A stretch of 64,000 nucleotides of DNA, taken from assembly GCF_014205295.1 (NCBI RefSeq), contig NZ_JACHNF010000001.1, positions 2,418,001-2,482,000 on the forward strand. Direction: 5' to 3'. This document shows positions 27,924 to 37,102 of the stretch, in pieces (the first letter of the stretch is position 1; every line of letters begins with the position of its first letter). The stretch is from Kribbella solani. GTDB taxonomy: Bacteria > Actinomycetota > Actinomycetes > Propionibacteriales > Kribbellaceae. A program made the position numbers and the translations under genes. Below the pieces are notes generated by a model. It was given only the letters and a program-made list of their open reading frames with translations, searched no databases and had not been told where the DNA came from.

Positions 27924-28628
27924 TCAGCTCGCGATCGCGGCGACGGCCTTCTGCAGCCCGTCGGCGTTCAGCTGGTCGGCCGGCAACTGCTTGCCGTTGA
28001 CATAGACCGTCGGCGTACCGGTCACGCCCCGGTCGTCGGCGGCCTTGGAAACGGACTCCAGCCAGCCCGCGTACGTGTTGTTCTGGATCGCCTGCTGGAA
28101 CTTGTCGTCACCGACACCCAACTGCTTGCCCAGGTCGAGCAGTTGCCCAGTGGTCCAGGACTTGGAGAAGTCGCCGTACAGCTGGTCGGCGAAGCTGAGC
28201 GCCTTCCCGTTCGCGGCCGCCGCGGCGAAGGCGTTGGCCAGTCGCGGCGAGGCGTCCGGGTTGACGAACTGCATCGGCCAGTACGTCAGCGTGGCCGTCC
28301 CGTCCTGGACGAGCTTGTCGATGGTCGCGCCGGTCGCGTCCTCGAACTCGGCGCAGTGCGGGCACCGGAAGTCCAGGTACAGGTCGATGTTCACCTTCGC
28401 GCCGGACTTGCCGACCATCACGCCCTTGCCGGTGCTACCCGGCGCGGTGATGACCGCGGGCTCCGGCCGCCCGTTCGCGCTCACCTCGACCTTCGAGTGA
28501 CCGCGCCAGTACTGCACGCCGACCCCGGCGCCGAGGGCAAGCACCAGGACGATCACCACGATGATCCCGGGCGCGATCCGGCGCTTGTTCTGCTGGAGCA
28601 GCGGATTCGCGGGGGGTTTGTTGCTCAC
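27924..28628 (-). CDS. Membrane-anchored DsbA-like thioredoxin-fold protein
   Basis: 234 residues. A single N-terminal membrane anchor (RIAPGIIVVIVLVLALGAGVG) places the thioredoxin-fold domain outside the cell. The active site is CPHC within DFRCPHCAEFEDATG, and the cis-proline loop is VTGTPTVYVNGK, both as in actinobacterial DsbA-like oxidoreductases. The GTG start overlaps the stop of the MauE-like gene by 4 bases (GTGA). The MauE-like membrane protein upstream is a likely redox partner. Confidence 0.9.
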   Translation of the reverse strand: MSNKPPANPLLQQNKRRIAPGIIVVIVLVLALGAGVGVQYWRGHSKVEVSANGRPEPAVITAPGSTGKGVMVGKSGAKVNIDLYLDFRCPHCAEFEDATGATIDKLVQDGTATLTYWPMQFVNPDASPRLANAFAAAAANGKALSFADQLYGDFSKSWTTGQLLDLGKQLGVGDDKFQQAIQNNTYAGWLESVSKAADDRGVTGTPTVYVNGKQLPADQLNADGLQKAVAAIAS

Positions 28629-29122
28629 GACGCGGTGACTCCTGTCGGGGATGAAGTGTCGGAGGGTGTTTCGGATGCGACGGCGAACTTGCTGGCCGGG
28701 AACCGCCACAGCCAGACGGCCAAAGCCAGCAGCCCGATATCGCGGAGGATCTCTTGCAGGTACTTGGTCTGGCCCGGCGCGACCTGGCCGCCACCGCCGA
28801 AGCAGCCGCAGTCGATCGACAGCCCACGCGCCCAGGCGGACGCGACCGCGACGATGAACGCGAGCATGAAGATCCCGGCGGCGACCGCGGACGCGCGGAC
28901 GCCGAAACCGACGATCAGCAGCAGCCCGATCGCGACCTCCAGGAACGGCAGTCCCCAGCCGACCGGCGCGGCCAGCGACGACGGCAGCAGTTCGTACGCG
29001 CGAACCGCCTGCGCCGCTGTCTCCGGGTCGGTCACTTTCAGCGCGCCGGCGACCAGCATCACGCCGCCGAGCGCCAGCCGAGCGACCAGCGACGCCCAGG
29101 CGAACCAAGGTCGGCGCTTCAC
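28625..29122 (-). CDS. MauE/DoxX-like membrane protein
   Basis: 165 residues with four hydrophobic segments (WASLVARLALGGVMLVAGALK, FLEVAIGLLLIVGFG and two more). The motif IDCGCFGGGG is the CxC signature of the MauE group of DoxX-like proteins, which are linked to disulphide handling outside the cell. It overlaps the SCO1 stop by 4 bases at its GTG start and the DsbA-like start at its end. Its exact chemistry is unknown; the neighbours suggest it passes electrons or disulphides to the DsbA-like protein. Confidence 0.85.
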   Translation of the reverse strand: MKRRPWFAWASLVARLALGGVMLVAGALKVTDPETAAQAVRAYELLPSSLAAPVGWGLPFLEVAIGLLLIVGFGVRASAVAAGIFMLAFIVAVASAWARGLSIDCGCFGGGGQVAPGQTKYLQEILRDIGLLALAVWLWRFPASKFAVASETPSDTSSPTGVTAS

Positions 29123-29775
29123 CGGTTTTCCTCCACCAGCTTCCCGAAGTCGTGCGCCAGGTCGCCGATGGCGGCGTTCGACAGCCAGAGTACGTGTGCC
29201 TTGTCGTCCTTGCCGAAGCCGATCACCTGCGCTCCGTGCCCGACCTCGTACCCACCGGAGGGGAGTTTCTGCATACCTTCCACCGGTACGCCGACGGCTT
29301 TCGCGACGTCCTTGATCGTGGTCAGCGAACCGGTCAGCCCCGCGAACGACGGGTCGAACCGGTCCAGGTACTTCCGCATCACCGGCCCGGTGTCGCGGGC
29401 CGGATCCGTGGTGATGAACAGCAGCTGCACCTGGTCGCGGACCTGCTGGTCGACCTTCGTCAGCGCGGACGCCACGTCGGCCAGCACGGTCGGGCAGACA
29501 TCGGGACAGTTGGTGTACCCGAAGAACACCAACGTGACCGGTTTCTTGGTCGAGGTGACCAGGTTGAACGGGTTCCCGTTGGTGTCCGTCAGCGTGGTCG
29601 CGGGCATCGAGTACGGCCGGTCGAGCGCGGCGCCGCGGAACCCGTTCGGGTCCTGGCTGCTGCGGATGATCGCGCCGCCGGGGTTGTCCGCCTTCTGTTC
29701 CTTGCCACTGCAGCCCGCGAGGGCGAGCAGAGCCACCGCCGCGAGCAGAAGCGCGGCGTTCCTGGTTCGACTCAC
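29119..29775 (-). CDS. SCO1/SenC family lipoprotein
   Basis: 218 residues. The N-terminus is a lipoprotein signal ending LALAGC. The thioredoxin-like domain has the copper motif TNCPDVCPT (CxxxC), preceded by TLVFFGY and followed by LFITTDPARDTGPVM, all standard for SCO1. A histidine in YEVGHGAQVIGF stands where the third copper ligand is expected. SCO1 proteins deliver copper to, or reduce cysteines of, cytochrome oxidase subunit II. GTG at 29775 is chosen because it gives a clean signal peptide; it lies 7 bases after the trpA stop with no strong ribosome site. Longer in-frame starts would overlap trpA. Confidence 0.9.
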   Translation of the reverse strand: MSRTRNAALLLAAVALLALAGCSGKEQKADNPGGAIIRSSQDPNGFRGAALDRPYSMPATTLTDTNGNPFNLVTSTKKPVTLVFFGYTNCPDVCPTVLADVASALTKVDQQVRDQVQLLFITTDPARDTGPVMRKYLDRFDPSFAGLTGSLTTIKDVAKAVGVPVEGMQKLPSGGYEVGHGAQVIGFGKDDKAHVLWLSNAAIGDLAHDFGKLVEENR

Positions 29776-29782
29776 AGACGTA

Positions 29783-30604
29783 CTAACGATCGCCGGGCGC
29801 GCCGGGTTCCCGGCGGACGCCTTCGGCCAGGTCCTCCGCGAGCGCGCGTACGCCGGCCGGGCCGCCGTCGCCGAGCGCCTTGACCAGCGCCGCACCGACG
29901 ATCACCGCGTCCGCGAACGCCGCCACTCCAGCCGCCTGGTCCCCGTTCGAGATCCCGAGGCCGACACCGACCGGCAGACCGGTCACCGCGTGCGTACGAG
30001 CGACCAGCGGCGCCGCCAGCTCGGACGGAGTGTCCCGCGCGCCCGTGACACCCATCACCGCGGTCGCGTACACGAAGCCGCGACAGGCCGCGGTCGTCAT
30101 CTTGATCCGGGCATCGGTCGACGACGGCGAAACCAGGAACACCTTGTCCAGGTCGTGCTTGTCGGCGGCCGCGATCCACTCGGCGCCTTCGTCCGGGATC
30201 AGGTCGGGCGTGATCAGCCCCGCTCCCCCGGCGCCGGCGAAGTCCGCCGCGAAGCGATCCACGCCGTACCGCTCGATCGGGTTCCAGTACGTCATCACCA
30301 GCACCGGCACGTCCGAGTACGCGGCGATCTTCTCGACCGTACTGAGTACGTCGCGGGTGCGCAGCCCGCCGGCGAGCGCGGTTTCGGTGGCGCGCTGGAT
30401 GGTGATGCCGTCCATCACCGGGTCGCTGTACGGCAGGCCGAGCTCGATCACGTCGGCGCCGCCGTCGACGAGCGCCTTCACCCCGTCGATCGCGCCGTCG
30501 TACGTCGGGTAACCGGCCGGCAGGTAGCCGATGAAGGCCTTCCGGCCGGTGTCGGTGGCTTTCCGGATCGCGGCGCCGGCGTTGCCCAGGGCAACTTCAG
30601 TCAT
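29783..30604 (-). CDS. trpA: Tryptophan synthase alpha chain
   Basis: 273 residues. TrpA cleaves indole-3-glycerol phosphate to indole and glyceraldehyde 3-phosphate. The two catalytic acids are seen in [15 protein letters not shown] (Glu and Asp of the E. coli Glu49/Asp60 pair). The phosphate loop is [13 protein letters not shown]. The ATG overlaps the trpB stop by 4 bases (ATGA), the usual coupling for a 1:1 complex. SCO1 follows after 7 bases, so the thiol/copper trio probably shares the trp transcript. Confidence 0.97.
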   Translation of the reverse strand: MTEVALGNAGAAIRKATDTGRKAFIGYLPAGYPTYDGAIDGVKALVDGGADVIELGLPYSDPVMDGITIQRATETALAGGLRTRDVLSTVEKIAAYSDVPVLVMTYWNPIERYGVDRFAADFAGAGGAGLITPDLIPDEGAEWIAAADKHDLDKVFLVSPSSTDARIKMTTAACRGFVYATAVMGVTGARDTPSELAAPLVARTHAVTGLPVGVGLGISNGDQAAGVAAFADAVIVGAALVKALGDGGPAGVRALAEDLAEGVRREPGAPGDR

Positions 30605-31806
30605 CGGTCCGATCCCTTCTCGTTCAGACCGAACCAGGTCGCGGCGGTGTCCATGTCCTTGTCGCCACGGCCGGACAGGTTCACCAGGATGGTTGCCGCT
30701 GGCCCCAACTCACGGGCGATGTCGAGCGCGCCGGCGACCGCGTGCGCGGACTCGATCGCCGGGATGATGCCCTCGGTCCGGGACAGCTGCCGGAACGCCT
30801 CCATCGCCTCGGCGTCGGTGATCGGCCGGTACGTCGCCCGGCCGGTCTCGGCCAGCCACGCGTGCTCCGGCCCGACGCCGGGGTAGTCCAGCCCGGCGGA
30901 GATCGAGTGCGACTCGATCGTCTGCCCGTCCTCGTCCTGCAGCAGGAACGAGCGGGCACCGTGCAGTACGCCGACCTGGCCCGCGCTGATCGTGGCCGCG
31001 TGCCGGCCGGTCTCGAACCCGTCGCCGCCCGGCTCGATGCCGTACAGCTTGACGTCGTCGTCGAGGAACGCGGTGAACAGGCCGATCGCGTTCGAACCGC
31101 CGCCGACCGACGCGACCGCGGCGTCCGGCAGCTTGCCGAGCAACGCGAGCGACTGTTCGCGGGCCTCGTCGCCGATGCCGCGGACGAAGTCCCGGACCAT
31201 CGCCGGGAACGGGTGCGATCCGGCCGCCGTCCCGAGGATGTAATGGGTCTTGTCGACGCTCGCGACCCAGTCCCGCAGCGCTTCGTTGATCGCGTCCTTG
31301 AGCGTCCGGCTGCCGGTCTTGACCGAGATCACCTCGGCGCCGAGCAGCTTCATCCGGGCCACGTTCAGGGCCTGGCGTTCGGTGTCGACCTCGCCCATGT
31401 AGACCACGCACTCGAGGCCGAGGTACGCGCACGCGGTCGCGGTCGCGACGCCATGCTGGCCGGCCCCGGTCTCGGCGATCACCCGCGGCTTGCCCATCCG
31501 CTTGGTCAGCAGGGCCTGGCCGATCGCGTTGCGGATCTTGTGCGCGCCGGTGTGGTTCAGGTCCTCGCGCTTCAGCAGGATGCTCGCGCCGGCCAGGTCC
31601 GACAGCCGGGTCGCGTCGTACAGCAGGCTCGGGGCGCCGATGTACTCGCGCAGCATCCGCTCGAACTCGTCGGTGAACTCGGCGTCGGCCATGGCGTCCC
31701 GCCAGGCCTGGGTGAGTTCGTCCAGCGGCGCGATCAGCGCCTCCGGCATGAACCTGCCGCCGAAACGGCCGAAGTGCCCGAACTGGTCGGGCAGCACAGT
31801 ACTCAT
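30601..31806 (-). CDS. trpB: Tryptophan synthase beta chain
   Basis: 401 residues, PLP-dependent; it joins indole and serine to make tryptophan. The PLP lysine lies in [19 protein letters not shown], the phosphate-binding loop is [12 protein letters not shown], and the C-terminal [10 protein letters not shown] is also canonical, so this is a standard TrpB1. ATG at 31806 has GGAAGG upstream; an earlier in-frame start is unlikely. Upstream lies a 242-bp gap to trpC that is mostly a long palindrome. A 61-codon reading frame ends with TGA overlapping the trpB ATG. Confidence 0.97.
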   Translation of the reverse strand: MSTVLPDQFGHFGRFGGRFMPEALIAPLDELTQAWRDAMADAEFTDEFERMLREYIGAPSLLYDATRLSDLAGASILLKREDLNHTGAHKIRNAIGQALLTKRMGKPRVIAETGAGQHGVATATACAYLGLECVVYMGEVDTERQALNVARMKLLGAEVISVKTGSRTLKDAINEALRDWVASVDKTHYILGTAAGSHPFPAMVRDFVRGIGDEAREQSLALLGKLPDAAVASVGGGSNAIGLFTAFLDDDVKLYGIEPGGDGFETGRHAATISAGQVGVLHGARSFLLQDEDGQTIESHSISAGLDYPGVGPEHAWLAETGRATYRPITDAEAMEAFRQLSRTEGIIPAIESAHAVAGALDIARELGPAATILVNLSGRGDKDMDTAATWFGLNEKGSDR

Positions 31807-31885
31807 CCGACAAACCTTCCGACCCGGCCCAGACGGCACGGGAGAGTTACTTCCCGGTGCCGTTTGGACCGGCCCGGATGTTCTG

Positions 31886-32047
31886 GTGCTCTAGGTGGGG
31901 CGTAGGTCGAGCGATAGCGGTGCGCAGGTGCGTGCATCGGGGTGCTTGAGCAGTGGGCTCGATGCGGAGCATCGTGGGCGCTGCTCAAGTGCCGCGAGGT
32001 GCGTGCCTGCGCACCGCTAGCGCCGACCTACACCCCACCTAGAGCAC
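31886..32047. repeat. 162-bp imperfect palindrome between trpC and trpB
   Basis: The two arms pair over nearly their whole length. Outermost is a perfect 15-bp block (GTGCTCTAGGTGGGG), then 8 bp (GTAGGTCG), 14 bp (TAGCGGTGCGCAGG), 9 bp (CTTGAGCAG) and the central CGATG-CATCG. About 61 of 80 positions pair. It begins one base after the trpC stop and ends 79 bases before the trpB start. A second element of the same length is at the marR-exporter junction and shares sequence with it. No transposase or target duplication is seen. Confidence 0.85.
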
Positions 32048-32048
32048 T

Positions 32049-32855
32049 CTAGTGCCGCTGCTGGATGGCGGGATGCGATCCGGCGGCGACGAGGTCGGCG
32101 ACCGAGGCGCGGGGATCGCGGCCGGTCACCAGAGTTTCACCGACGAGGACGACATCGGCCCCGGCGCGCGCGAACTCGATTACATCATGCGGGCCGCGGA
32201 CCCCGGACTCCGCCACCCGGACCAGCTCGGTCGGGATCGTCGGCGCCACCCGGGCGAAGGTGTCCCGGTCGACCTCGAGGGTCTTCAGGTTCCGGTTGTT
32301 CACGCCGATCAGCTGAGCTCCGGCGTCCACCGCACGCCGGGTCTCCTCCTCGTCGTGCACCTCGACCAGCGGGCACAGGCCGATCGACTGAGCTCGCTCG
32401 ATCAGCGAGACCAGCGCCTCCTGCTCCAGCGCGGCGGCGATCAGCAGCACCATGTCGGCGCCGGCCGCGCGCGCCTCCCAGAGCTGGTACGACGAGACCA
32501 CGAAGTCCTTGCGCAGCACGGGCACGTCGACCCGGCCACGGACCGCGCGCAGGTCGTCCAGGCTGCCGTTGAACCGGCGCTCCTCGGTCAGTACCGAGAT
32601 CGCCGCGGCGCCGCCCAGCTCGTACTCCCCGGCCAGCGCGGCCGGATCGGTGATCTCGGCCAGCTCGCCCTTGGACGGGCTGGACCGCTTCACCTCGGCG
32701 ATCACCGCGATCCCGTCGCCGCGGAACACCGGCATCGGGTCCTTGGCGTCCGGCTTCCGCTGGGCCTCCAGCTTCAGGTCGTCCAGGCTGACCCGCGCCT
32801 GGCGCTCCGCGAGGTCCTCCCGGACCCCGGCGAGAATGTCGTCAAGCACAGTCAT
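32049..32855 (-). CDS. trpC: Indole-3-glycerol phosphate synthase
   Basis: 268 residues, single-function (not fused to TrpF). It closes the ring of carboxyphenylaminodeoxyribulose phosphate to give indole-3-glycerol phosphate. Catalytic motifs are seen in order: [71 protein letters not shown] and [12 protein letters not shown] at 32855 has GAGGGG 7 bases upstream. It follows the small HGxxPAAW protein gene by 11 bases and is followed at once by the 162-bp palindrome. Confidence 0.97.
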   Translation of the reverse strand: MTVLDDILAGVREDLAERQARVSLDDLKLEAQRKPDAKDPMPVFRGDGIAVIAEVKRSSPSKGELAEITDPAALAGEYELGGAAAISVLTEERRFNGSLDDLRAVRGRVDVPVLRKDFVVSSYQLWEARAAGADMVLLIAAALEQEALVSLIERAQSIGLCPLVEVHDEEETRRAVDAGAQLIGVNNRNLKTLEVDRDTFARVAPTIPTELVRVAESGVRGPHDVIEFARAGADVVLVGETLVTGRDPRASVADLVAAGSHPAIQQRH

Positions 32856-32866
32856 GTCCGTACCCC

Positions 32867-33124
32867 TCAGTGGTCGCCGTCGGCCGGAACCCCGAAGCCG
32901 AGCAGCTGCAGCACCTTGCCGGCCAGCGCGCCAAGCACCGCGATGCCGACGGAGATCCAGAACAGCACCCAGTTCGGGCCGAGCACCATCGCGATGGCTC
33001 CGACCGTGAACGCGACCAGCACGATCGCCACCGCGGTCCAGGCCGCCGGGCTGTTGCCGTGCAGGTCGTGCGGGACCTCCTCGTCGATCCGGTCGACCCC
33101 TTGATTCGCCACCGTATTGTTCAT
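32867..33124 (-). CDS. Small HGxxPAAW-motif membrane protein
   Basis: 85 residues. The motif [13 protein letters not shown] names the family, a short actinobacterial membrane protein regularly found next to trpC. Two membrane helices follow ([19 protein letters not shown] and [17 protein letters not shown]). Function is unknown; the constant trp context suggests a link to tryptophan synthesis or export. The stop is 11 bases from the trpC start, so the two are co-transcribed. Confidence 0.9.
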   Translation of the reverse strand: MNNTVANQGVDRIDEEVPHDLHGNSPAAWTAVAIVLVAFTVGAIAMVLGPNWVLFWISVGIAVLGALAGKVLQLLGFGVPADGDH

Positions 33125-33178
33125 ATGGCGCCACTCCTCCTCGTCGTCCCGTCCTATTGTGGCGGTAGCCCGCCGCGA

Positions 33179-33709
33179 TCAGAGAGTCGGGTCCTCCCCG
33201 GCGTCGATCGCCTTCCACTGATCCGCCGGCGCGGCGGCCGGATCCCGCTCGTACCTGGCGGTGGCGCGCCGCCAGTGCCGCGCCGTCAGCAAGGTGATCA
33301 GCCCCGCTCCGGCCAGTGCCAGCCCACCGGCCAGCGCGAACCACGGCGCCGGGCCGAGGGTTTGGGTCACCTGGTCGGCGACCACGTCACTCAGTGCCGG
33401 CCGCAGCCGGCTCAGCTCGGGACCACCGGGGCGTACGGTCAACGCGACCACGACCGCACCTGCGCCGAGGAGCGCGACCAGACCGCCCAGCACCCGGCGC
33501 AACGCCGTGCCGGCGAGTTTGGTGACCACGATCGCGACCACGCCGGCGAGCGCGAACGTGACCGGCGCCTTGGTGATCGTGTAGCCGTTGAAGGTGATGG
33601 CCACTCTGCCGTTGCCGGGATCGGCCGACACCCAGGTGAGATACCCGGACAGGCCGAGCAGCACCAGCGCCACCAGCGCGAGCAGGTCTACCAACCGTTG
33701 CGGTTTCAT
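33179..33709 (-). CDS. Trp-associated membrane protein (TIGR02234 type)
   Basis: 176 residues with four hydrophobic segments: [58 protein letters not shown] and [19 protein letters not shown] tryptophan-bearing loop (YLTWVSAD) after helix 1 and its place straight after trpE identify the actinobacterial trp-operon membrane protein family. Function is not known. The ATG lies in a tract where the stop/start junction is repeated three times, so translation is probably coupled to trpE. Confidence 0.88.
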   Translation of the reverse strand: MKPQRLVDLLALVALVLLGLSGYLTWVSADPGNGRVAITFNGYTITKAPVTFALAGVVAIVVTKLAGTALRRVLGGLVALLGAGAVVVALTVRPGGPELSRLRPALSDVVADQVTQTLGPAPWFALAGGLALAGAGLITLLTARHWRRATARYERDPAAAPADQWKAIDAGEDPTL

Positions 33710-33748
33710 ACGTCCCTCATAACGTCCCTCATATAACGTCCCTCATAC
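33707..33748 (-). repeat. Tandemly repeated stop/start junction between trpE and the membrane protein gene
   Basis: On the minus strand ATGAGGGACGT occurs three times in a row between the trpE stop and the next ATG. The first copy contains the trpE stop (GACGTATGA). Each ATG opens a frame of a few codons, and the last two tiny frames end in a TGA that overlaps the real ATG. Each copy also carries an AGGG ribosome site for the next. Confidence 0.75.
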
Positions 33749-35233
33749 GTCACTGAAGGTTCCCGCGACCGCGATCGCGTTCAGTACGGCGGCCGCCTTG
33801 GTCCGGCACTCGGCGTCCTCCGCGGCCGGATCGGAGTCGGCGACGATCCCGGCCCCGGCCTGTACGTACGCGGTGCCGCCGCGCAGCACCGCGGTCCGGA
33901 TCGCGATCGCGGTGTCGGCGTCACCGGCGAAGTCCAGGTAGCCGACCACGCCGCCGTACACGCCGCGCCGGGTGATCTCCAGCTTGTCGATGATCTCCAT
34001 CGCCCGCGGTTTCGGTGCCCCGGACAACGTTCCGGCCGGGAACGCGGCGGTGAGCGCGTCGAACGCGGTCCGGCCGGCCGCCAGCTGACCGGTCACCGTC
34101 GACTCCAGGTGCATCACGTGGCTGTACCGGCGGACGTCCATGAAGTCGATCACCTCGACCGTGCCCGGCGCGCAGACCTTGCCGACGTCGTTGCGGCCGA
34201 GGTCGACCAGCATCAGGTGCTCGGCCCGCTCCTTGACGTCGGCGCGCAGCTCCACCTCCAGCGCGTGGTCCTCCTCCGGCGTCGCGCCGCGGCGGCGGGT
34301 GCCGGCGATCGGGTGCAGGATCACCTTGTTCTCGGTGACCTTGACCAGCGCCTCCGGGCTGGAACCGACGATGTCGAAACCGTCCAGGCGGACCAGATAC
34401 ATGTACGGGCTGGGGTTCGACCGGCGCAGCACCCGGTAGATGTCCAGCGCCGACGCGGTGGTCTGCAGCTCGAACCGCTGGGAGACGACGATCTGGAACG
34501 CCTCACCGGCCCGGATCTCCTCCTTGGCGTGCTCGACCGCCTCCCGGTACTCGGCGCTGGAGCGCTGCCGGTGCGGGTCCGGCTCGGCCAGGCGGTCGGC
34601 CCGGACCACATAGGACGGGGTCGGCCGGGCCAGGTCCCGTTCCATCGCGTCCAGGCGGCGTACGGCGTCCGCGTACGCCTCGTCGACGCGCTCGTCGGAG
34701 TCGTCCCAGTTCACCGCGTTCGCGATCAGCCAGATCTCGCCGGTCTCGTGGTCGAGCGCGGCCAGGTCGGTGGCGAACAGGAAGGTCAGCTCGGGCAGGC
34801 CGAGGTCGTCGGTGGTTGTGTCCGGCAACCGTTCGATCCGGCGGACCGCGTCGTACCCGAGGAATCCGACCATGCCACCGGTCAGCGGGGGCAGGTCCGG
34901 CAGGCGCGGGGTGTGCAGGATCTCCAGCGTCTGGCGGAGCACCTGCAGCGGGTCACCGCTCTGCGGCAGGCCGACCGGCGGGTTGCCGGTCCAGATCGCC
35001 TCGCCGTTCCGCTCGGTCAGCGTCGCGGCGGAGCGGACGCCGATGAACGAGTACCGCGACCAGACGCCGCCGTTCTCCGCCGATTCCAGCAAGAACGTGC
35101 CTTCACGCTCGGCGGCCAGCTTCCCGTACACCCCGATCGGCGTCTCGGCGTCACCCAGCACGCGCCGGGTGACCGGGATGACGCGGCGGTCCTTCGCGTA
35201 CTCGCGGAAGGTTTCGAGGTCCGGAGTGTTCAC
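33743..35233 (-). CDS. trpE: Anthranilate synthase component I
   Basis: 496 residues. TrpE turns chorismate into anthranilate using ammonia from a TrpG partner, which is not in the window. The LLES motif ([10 protein letters not shown]) of the tryptophan feedback site is present, and the chorismate-binding half is intact: [64 protein letters not shown]. It is therefore a feedback-regulated enzyme, not a salicylate synthase. The GTG start overlaps the hisI stop by 4 bases. Confidence 0.97.
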   Translation of the reverse strand: MNTPDLETFREYAKDRRVIPVTRRVLGDAETPIGVYGKLAAEREGTFLLESAENGGVWSRYSFIGVRSAATLTERNGEAIWTGNPPVGLPQSGDPLQVLRQTLEILHTPRLPDLPPLTGGMVGFLGYDAVRRIERLPDTTTDDLGLPELTFLFATDLAALDHETGEIWLIANAVNWDDSDERVDEAYADAVRRLDAMERDLARPTPSYVVRADRLAEPDPHRQRSSAEYREAVEHAKEEIRAGEAFQIVVSQRFELQTTASALDIYRVLRRSNPSPYMYLVRLDGFDIVGSSPEALVKVTENKVILHPIAGTRRRGATPEEDHALEVELRADVKERAEHLMLVDLGRNDVGKVCAPGTVEVIDFMDVRRYSHVMHLESTVTGQLAAGRTAFDALTAAFPAGTLSGAPKPRAMEIIDKLEITRRGVYGGVVGYLDFAGDADTAIAIRTAVLRGGTAYVQAGAGIVADSDPAAEDAECRTKAAAVLNAIAVAGTFSDV

Positions 35234-35559
35234 GCCTTCACCTCGAACTCGCCGTGTTCGAAGCAGCTGCGGGTGCCGGTGTGACAGGCGGGCCCTTCCT
35301 GGTCGACGAGCAGCAGGAGGGCGTCGGCGTCGCAGTCGACGAGGATCTGCTTGACGTGCTGACGATGGCCGCTGGTCTCACCCTTGACCCAGTACTTCTG
35401 CCGGCTCCGCGACCAGAACGTACCCCGCCCGGTCGCCGCGGTCCGGCGCACCGCCTCCGCGTCCATCCAGGCCATCATCAGGACCTCGCGGGTGTCGTAC
35501 TGCTGCACCACGGCCGGGATCAGCCCGGCCGCATCGAACGTCAGCTCGTCGATAGTCAC
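35230..35559 (-). CDS. hisI: Phosphoribosyl-AMP cyclohydrolase
   Basis: 109 residues, the single-domain form without HisE. It opens the purine ring of phosphoribosyl-AMP in histidine synthesis. The core [21 protein letters not shown] and the zinc ligands in VDCDADALL and [11 protein letters not shown] are intact. GTG at 35559 is preferred over a longer in-frame start; it fits homologues and lies 7 bases after a GACAAT box. It overlaps trpE by GTGA, so histidine and tryptophan genes are translationally joined here. Confidence 0.95.
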   Translation of the reverse strand: MTIDELTFDAAGLIPAVVQQYDTREVLMMAWMDAEAVRRTAATGRGTFWSRSRQKYWVKGETSGHRQHVKQILVDCDADALLLLVDQEGPACHTGTRSCFEHGEFEVKA

Positions 35560-35623
35560 CCACCCATTGTCGCCGATCCGGGGCAGCGGTCCGACCACGG
35601 TCCCGAACTGCGAGGATGACCGG

Positions 35624-36724
35624 ATGACGCGGATCGAGGAACTGCTGCGGGAGTATCCGGTGATCGACGGGCACAACGACCTGCCGATCGCGTTCTACGA
35701 ACTGTGCGGGTACGACCTGGACGCGCACGATCTGGCCGGGCCGGTGCCCACGCTCAACACCGATCTGCCGCGGTTGCGGGCCGGGCGGGTCGGCGGTCAG
35801 TTCTGGTCGTTGTGGGTGCCGCAGGACGAGCACGCCGTACTCCGTACGTTCGAGCAGCTGGACTTCGTCCGGCGGCTGGTCGAGCGGTTCCCGGCGGACC
35901 TGGAGCTGGCGTCCACGGCCGACGAGGTGGAGGCCGCGATGAAGGCCGGCCGGGTCGCCTCGCTGATGGGCATGGAGGGCGGCCACTCGATCGGTGAGTC
36001 CCTCGGCGTACTGCGGGTAATGCGCGCGCTCGGCGTCCGGTACCTGACGCTCACGCACAACCACAACGTCTCCTGGGCGGACTCCGCGACCGACGAGCCG
36101 GTGCTCGGCGGGCTGAACGAGTTCGGCGAGGAGGTGGTCCGGGAGATGAACCGGATCGGCATGCTGGTCGACCTCTCGCATGTTTCCGCGGACACGATGC
36201 GGCACGCGCTCCGTGTCACCCGGACGCCGGTCATCTTCAGTCATTCGTCGGCGCGGGCGGTGTGTGACGTACCGCGGAACGCTCCGGACGACGTGCTCGA
36301 GACGCTCGCACGGAACGAGGGCGTGTGCATGGTCACGTTCGTACCGGCGTTCGTGTCGGCCGCGTACGCCGAGTGGGTCGAGGAGGCGGTGACCAAGGCT
36401 CGGCAGGCTGGGCTGGAGCTGCACGGGCCGGAGAACCGGGCTGAGGTGGAGGCACTGGTCGGGCGGCCGCGGCCGGAGGCGACGCTCGCGGACGTGGTCG
36501 CGCATGTCGAACACGTCCGCGAGGTGGCCGGGATCGAGCACGTCGGGATCGGCGGGGATTACGACGGCTGCCCGGAGTTCCCGGCCGAGCTGCCGGACGT
36601 GGCGTCGTACCCGGTGCTGTTCCAGGCGCTGGCCGACCGGGGCTGGAGCACGGACGACCTCGGAAAGCTTGCCAACGGCAACATCCTCCGGGTACTCCGC
36701 GCCGCGGACGAGGCAGCCGGCTAG
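35624..36724 (+). CDS. Membrane (renal-type) dipeptidase, family M19
   Basis: 366 residues. M19 enzymes cleave dipeptides, including those with a D-amino acid, at a two-zinc site. Ligands are visible: DGHNDLP (His and Asp), [12 protein letters not shown] (bridging Glu), DLSHVSAD and FSHSSAR (His), and IGGDYDG (Asp). No signal peptide is seen, so it is probably cytoplasmic despite the family name. ATG at 35624 has GAGGA 7 bases upstream. It diverges from hisI and is followed by the minisatellite array. Confidence 0.93.
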   Translation: MTRIEELLREYPVIDGHNDLPIAFYELCGYDLDAHDLAGPVPTLNTDLPRLRAGRVGGQFWSLWVPQDEHAVLRTFEQLDFVRRLVERFPADLELASTADEVEAAMKAGRVASLMGMEGGHSIGESLGVLRVMRALGVRYLTLTHNHNVSWADSATDEPVLGGLNEFGEEVVREMNRIGMLVDLSHVSADTMRHALRVTRTPVIFSHSSARAVCDVPRNAPDDVLETLARNEGVCMVTFVPAFVSAAYAEWVEEAVTKARQAGLELHGPENRAEVEALVGRPRPEATLADVVAHVEHVREVAGIEHVGIGGDYDGCPEFPAELPDVASYPVLFQALADRGWSTDDLGKLANGNILRVLRAADEAAG

Positions 36725-36780
36725 CCGCCGGCCGCACCCGAGCGTGACGAGGCCGGGTCGCCCGGCGCGCACCCGCGGCG

Positions 36781-37102
36781 GCTCAGGCGTTGCGGCTCGG
36801 GCGTTGCGGCTCGGGCGTTGCGGCTCAGGCGTTGCGGCTCAGGCGTTGCGGCTCAGGCGTTGCGGCTCGGGCGTTGCGGCCCGGGCGTTGCGGCTCGGGC
36901 GGTGCGGCTCGGGCGTTGCGGCTCGGGCGTTGCGGCTCGGGCGGTGCGGTTCAGGCGTTGCGGCTCAGGCGTTGCGGCTCAGGCGTTGCGGCTCGGGCGT
37001 TGCGGCCCGGGCGTTGCGGCTCGGGCGGTGCGGCTCGGGCGTTGCGGCTCGGGCGTTGCGGCTCGGGCGGTGCGGTTCAGGCGTTGCGGTTCAGGCGTTG
37101 CG
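36781..37102. repeat. Minisatellite: 23 tandem copies of a 14-bp unit
   Basis: The unit is GCTCGGGCGTTGCG, with five sequence variants. In order the units read a b b a | a a b c d b b d e | a a b c d b b d e | e, so units 5-13 and 14-22 are an exact 126-bp duplication. The array fills the gap between the dipeptidase stop and the converging GNAT gene; the last unit contains the GNAT stop codon. As 14 is not a multiple of 3, the open frames across it are artefacts of composition. Confidence 0.95.

Noticed and set aside
36781..37102. CRISPR array
   Set aside because: Units are 14 bp in direct head-to-tail order with no spacers; it is a minisatellite.
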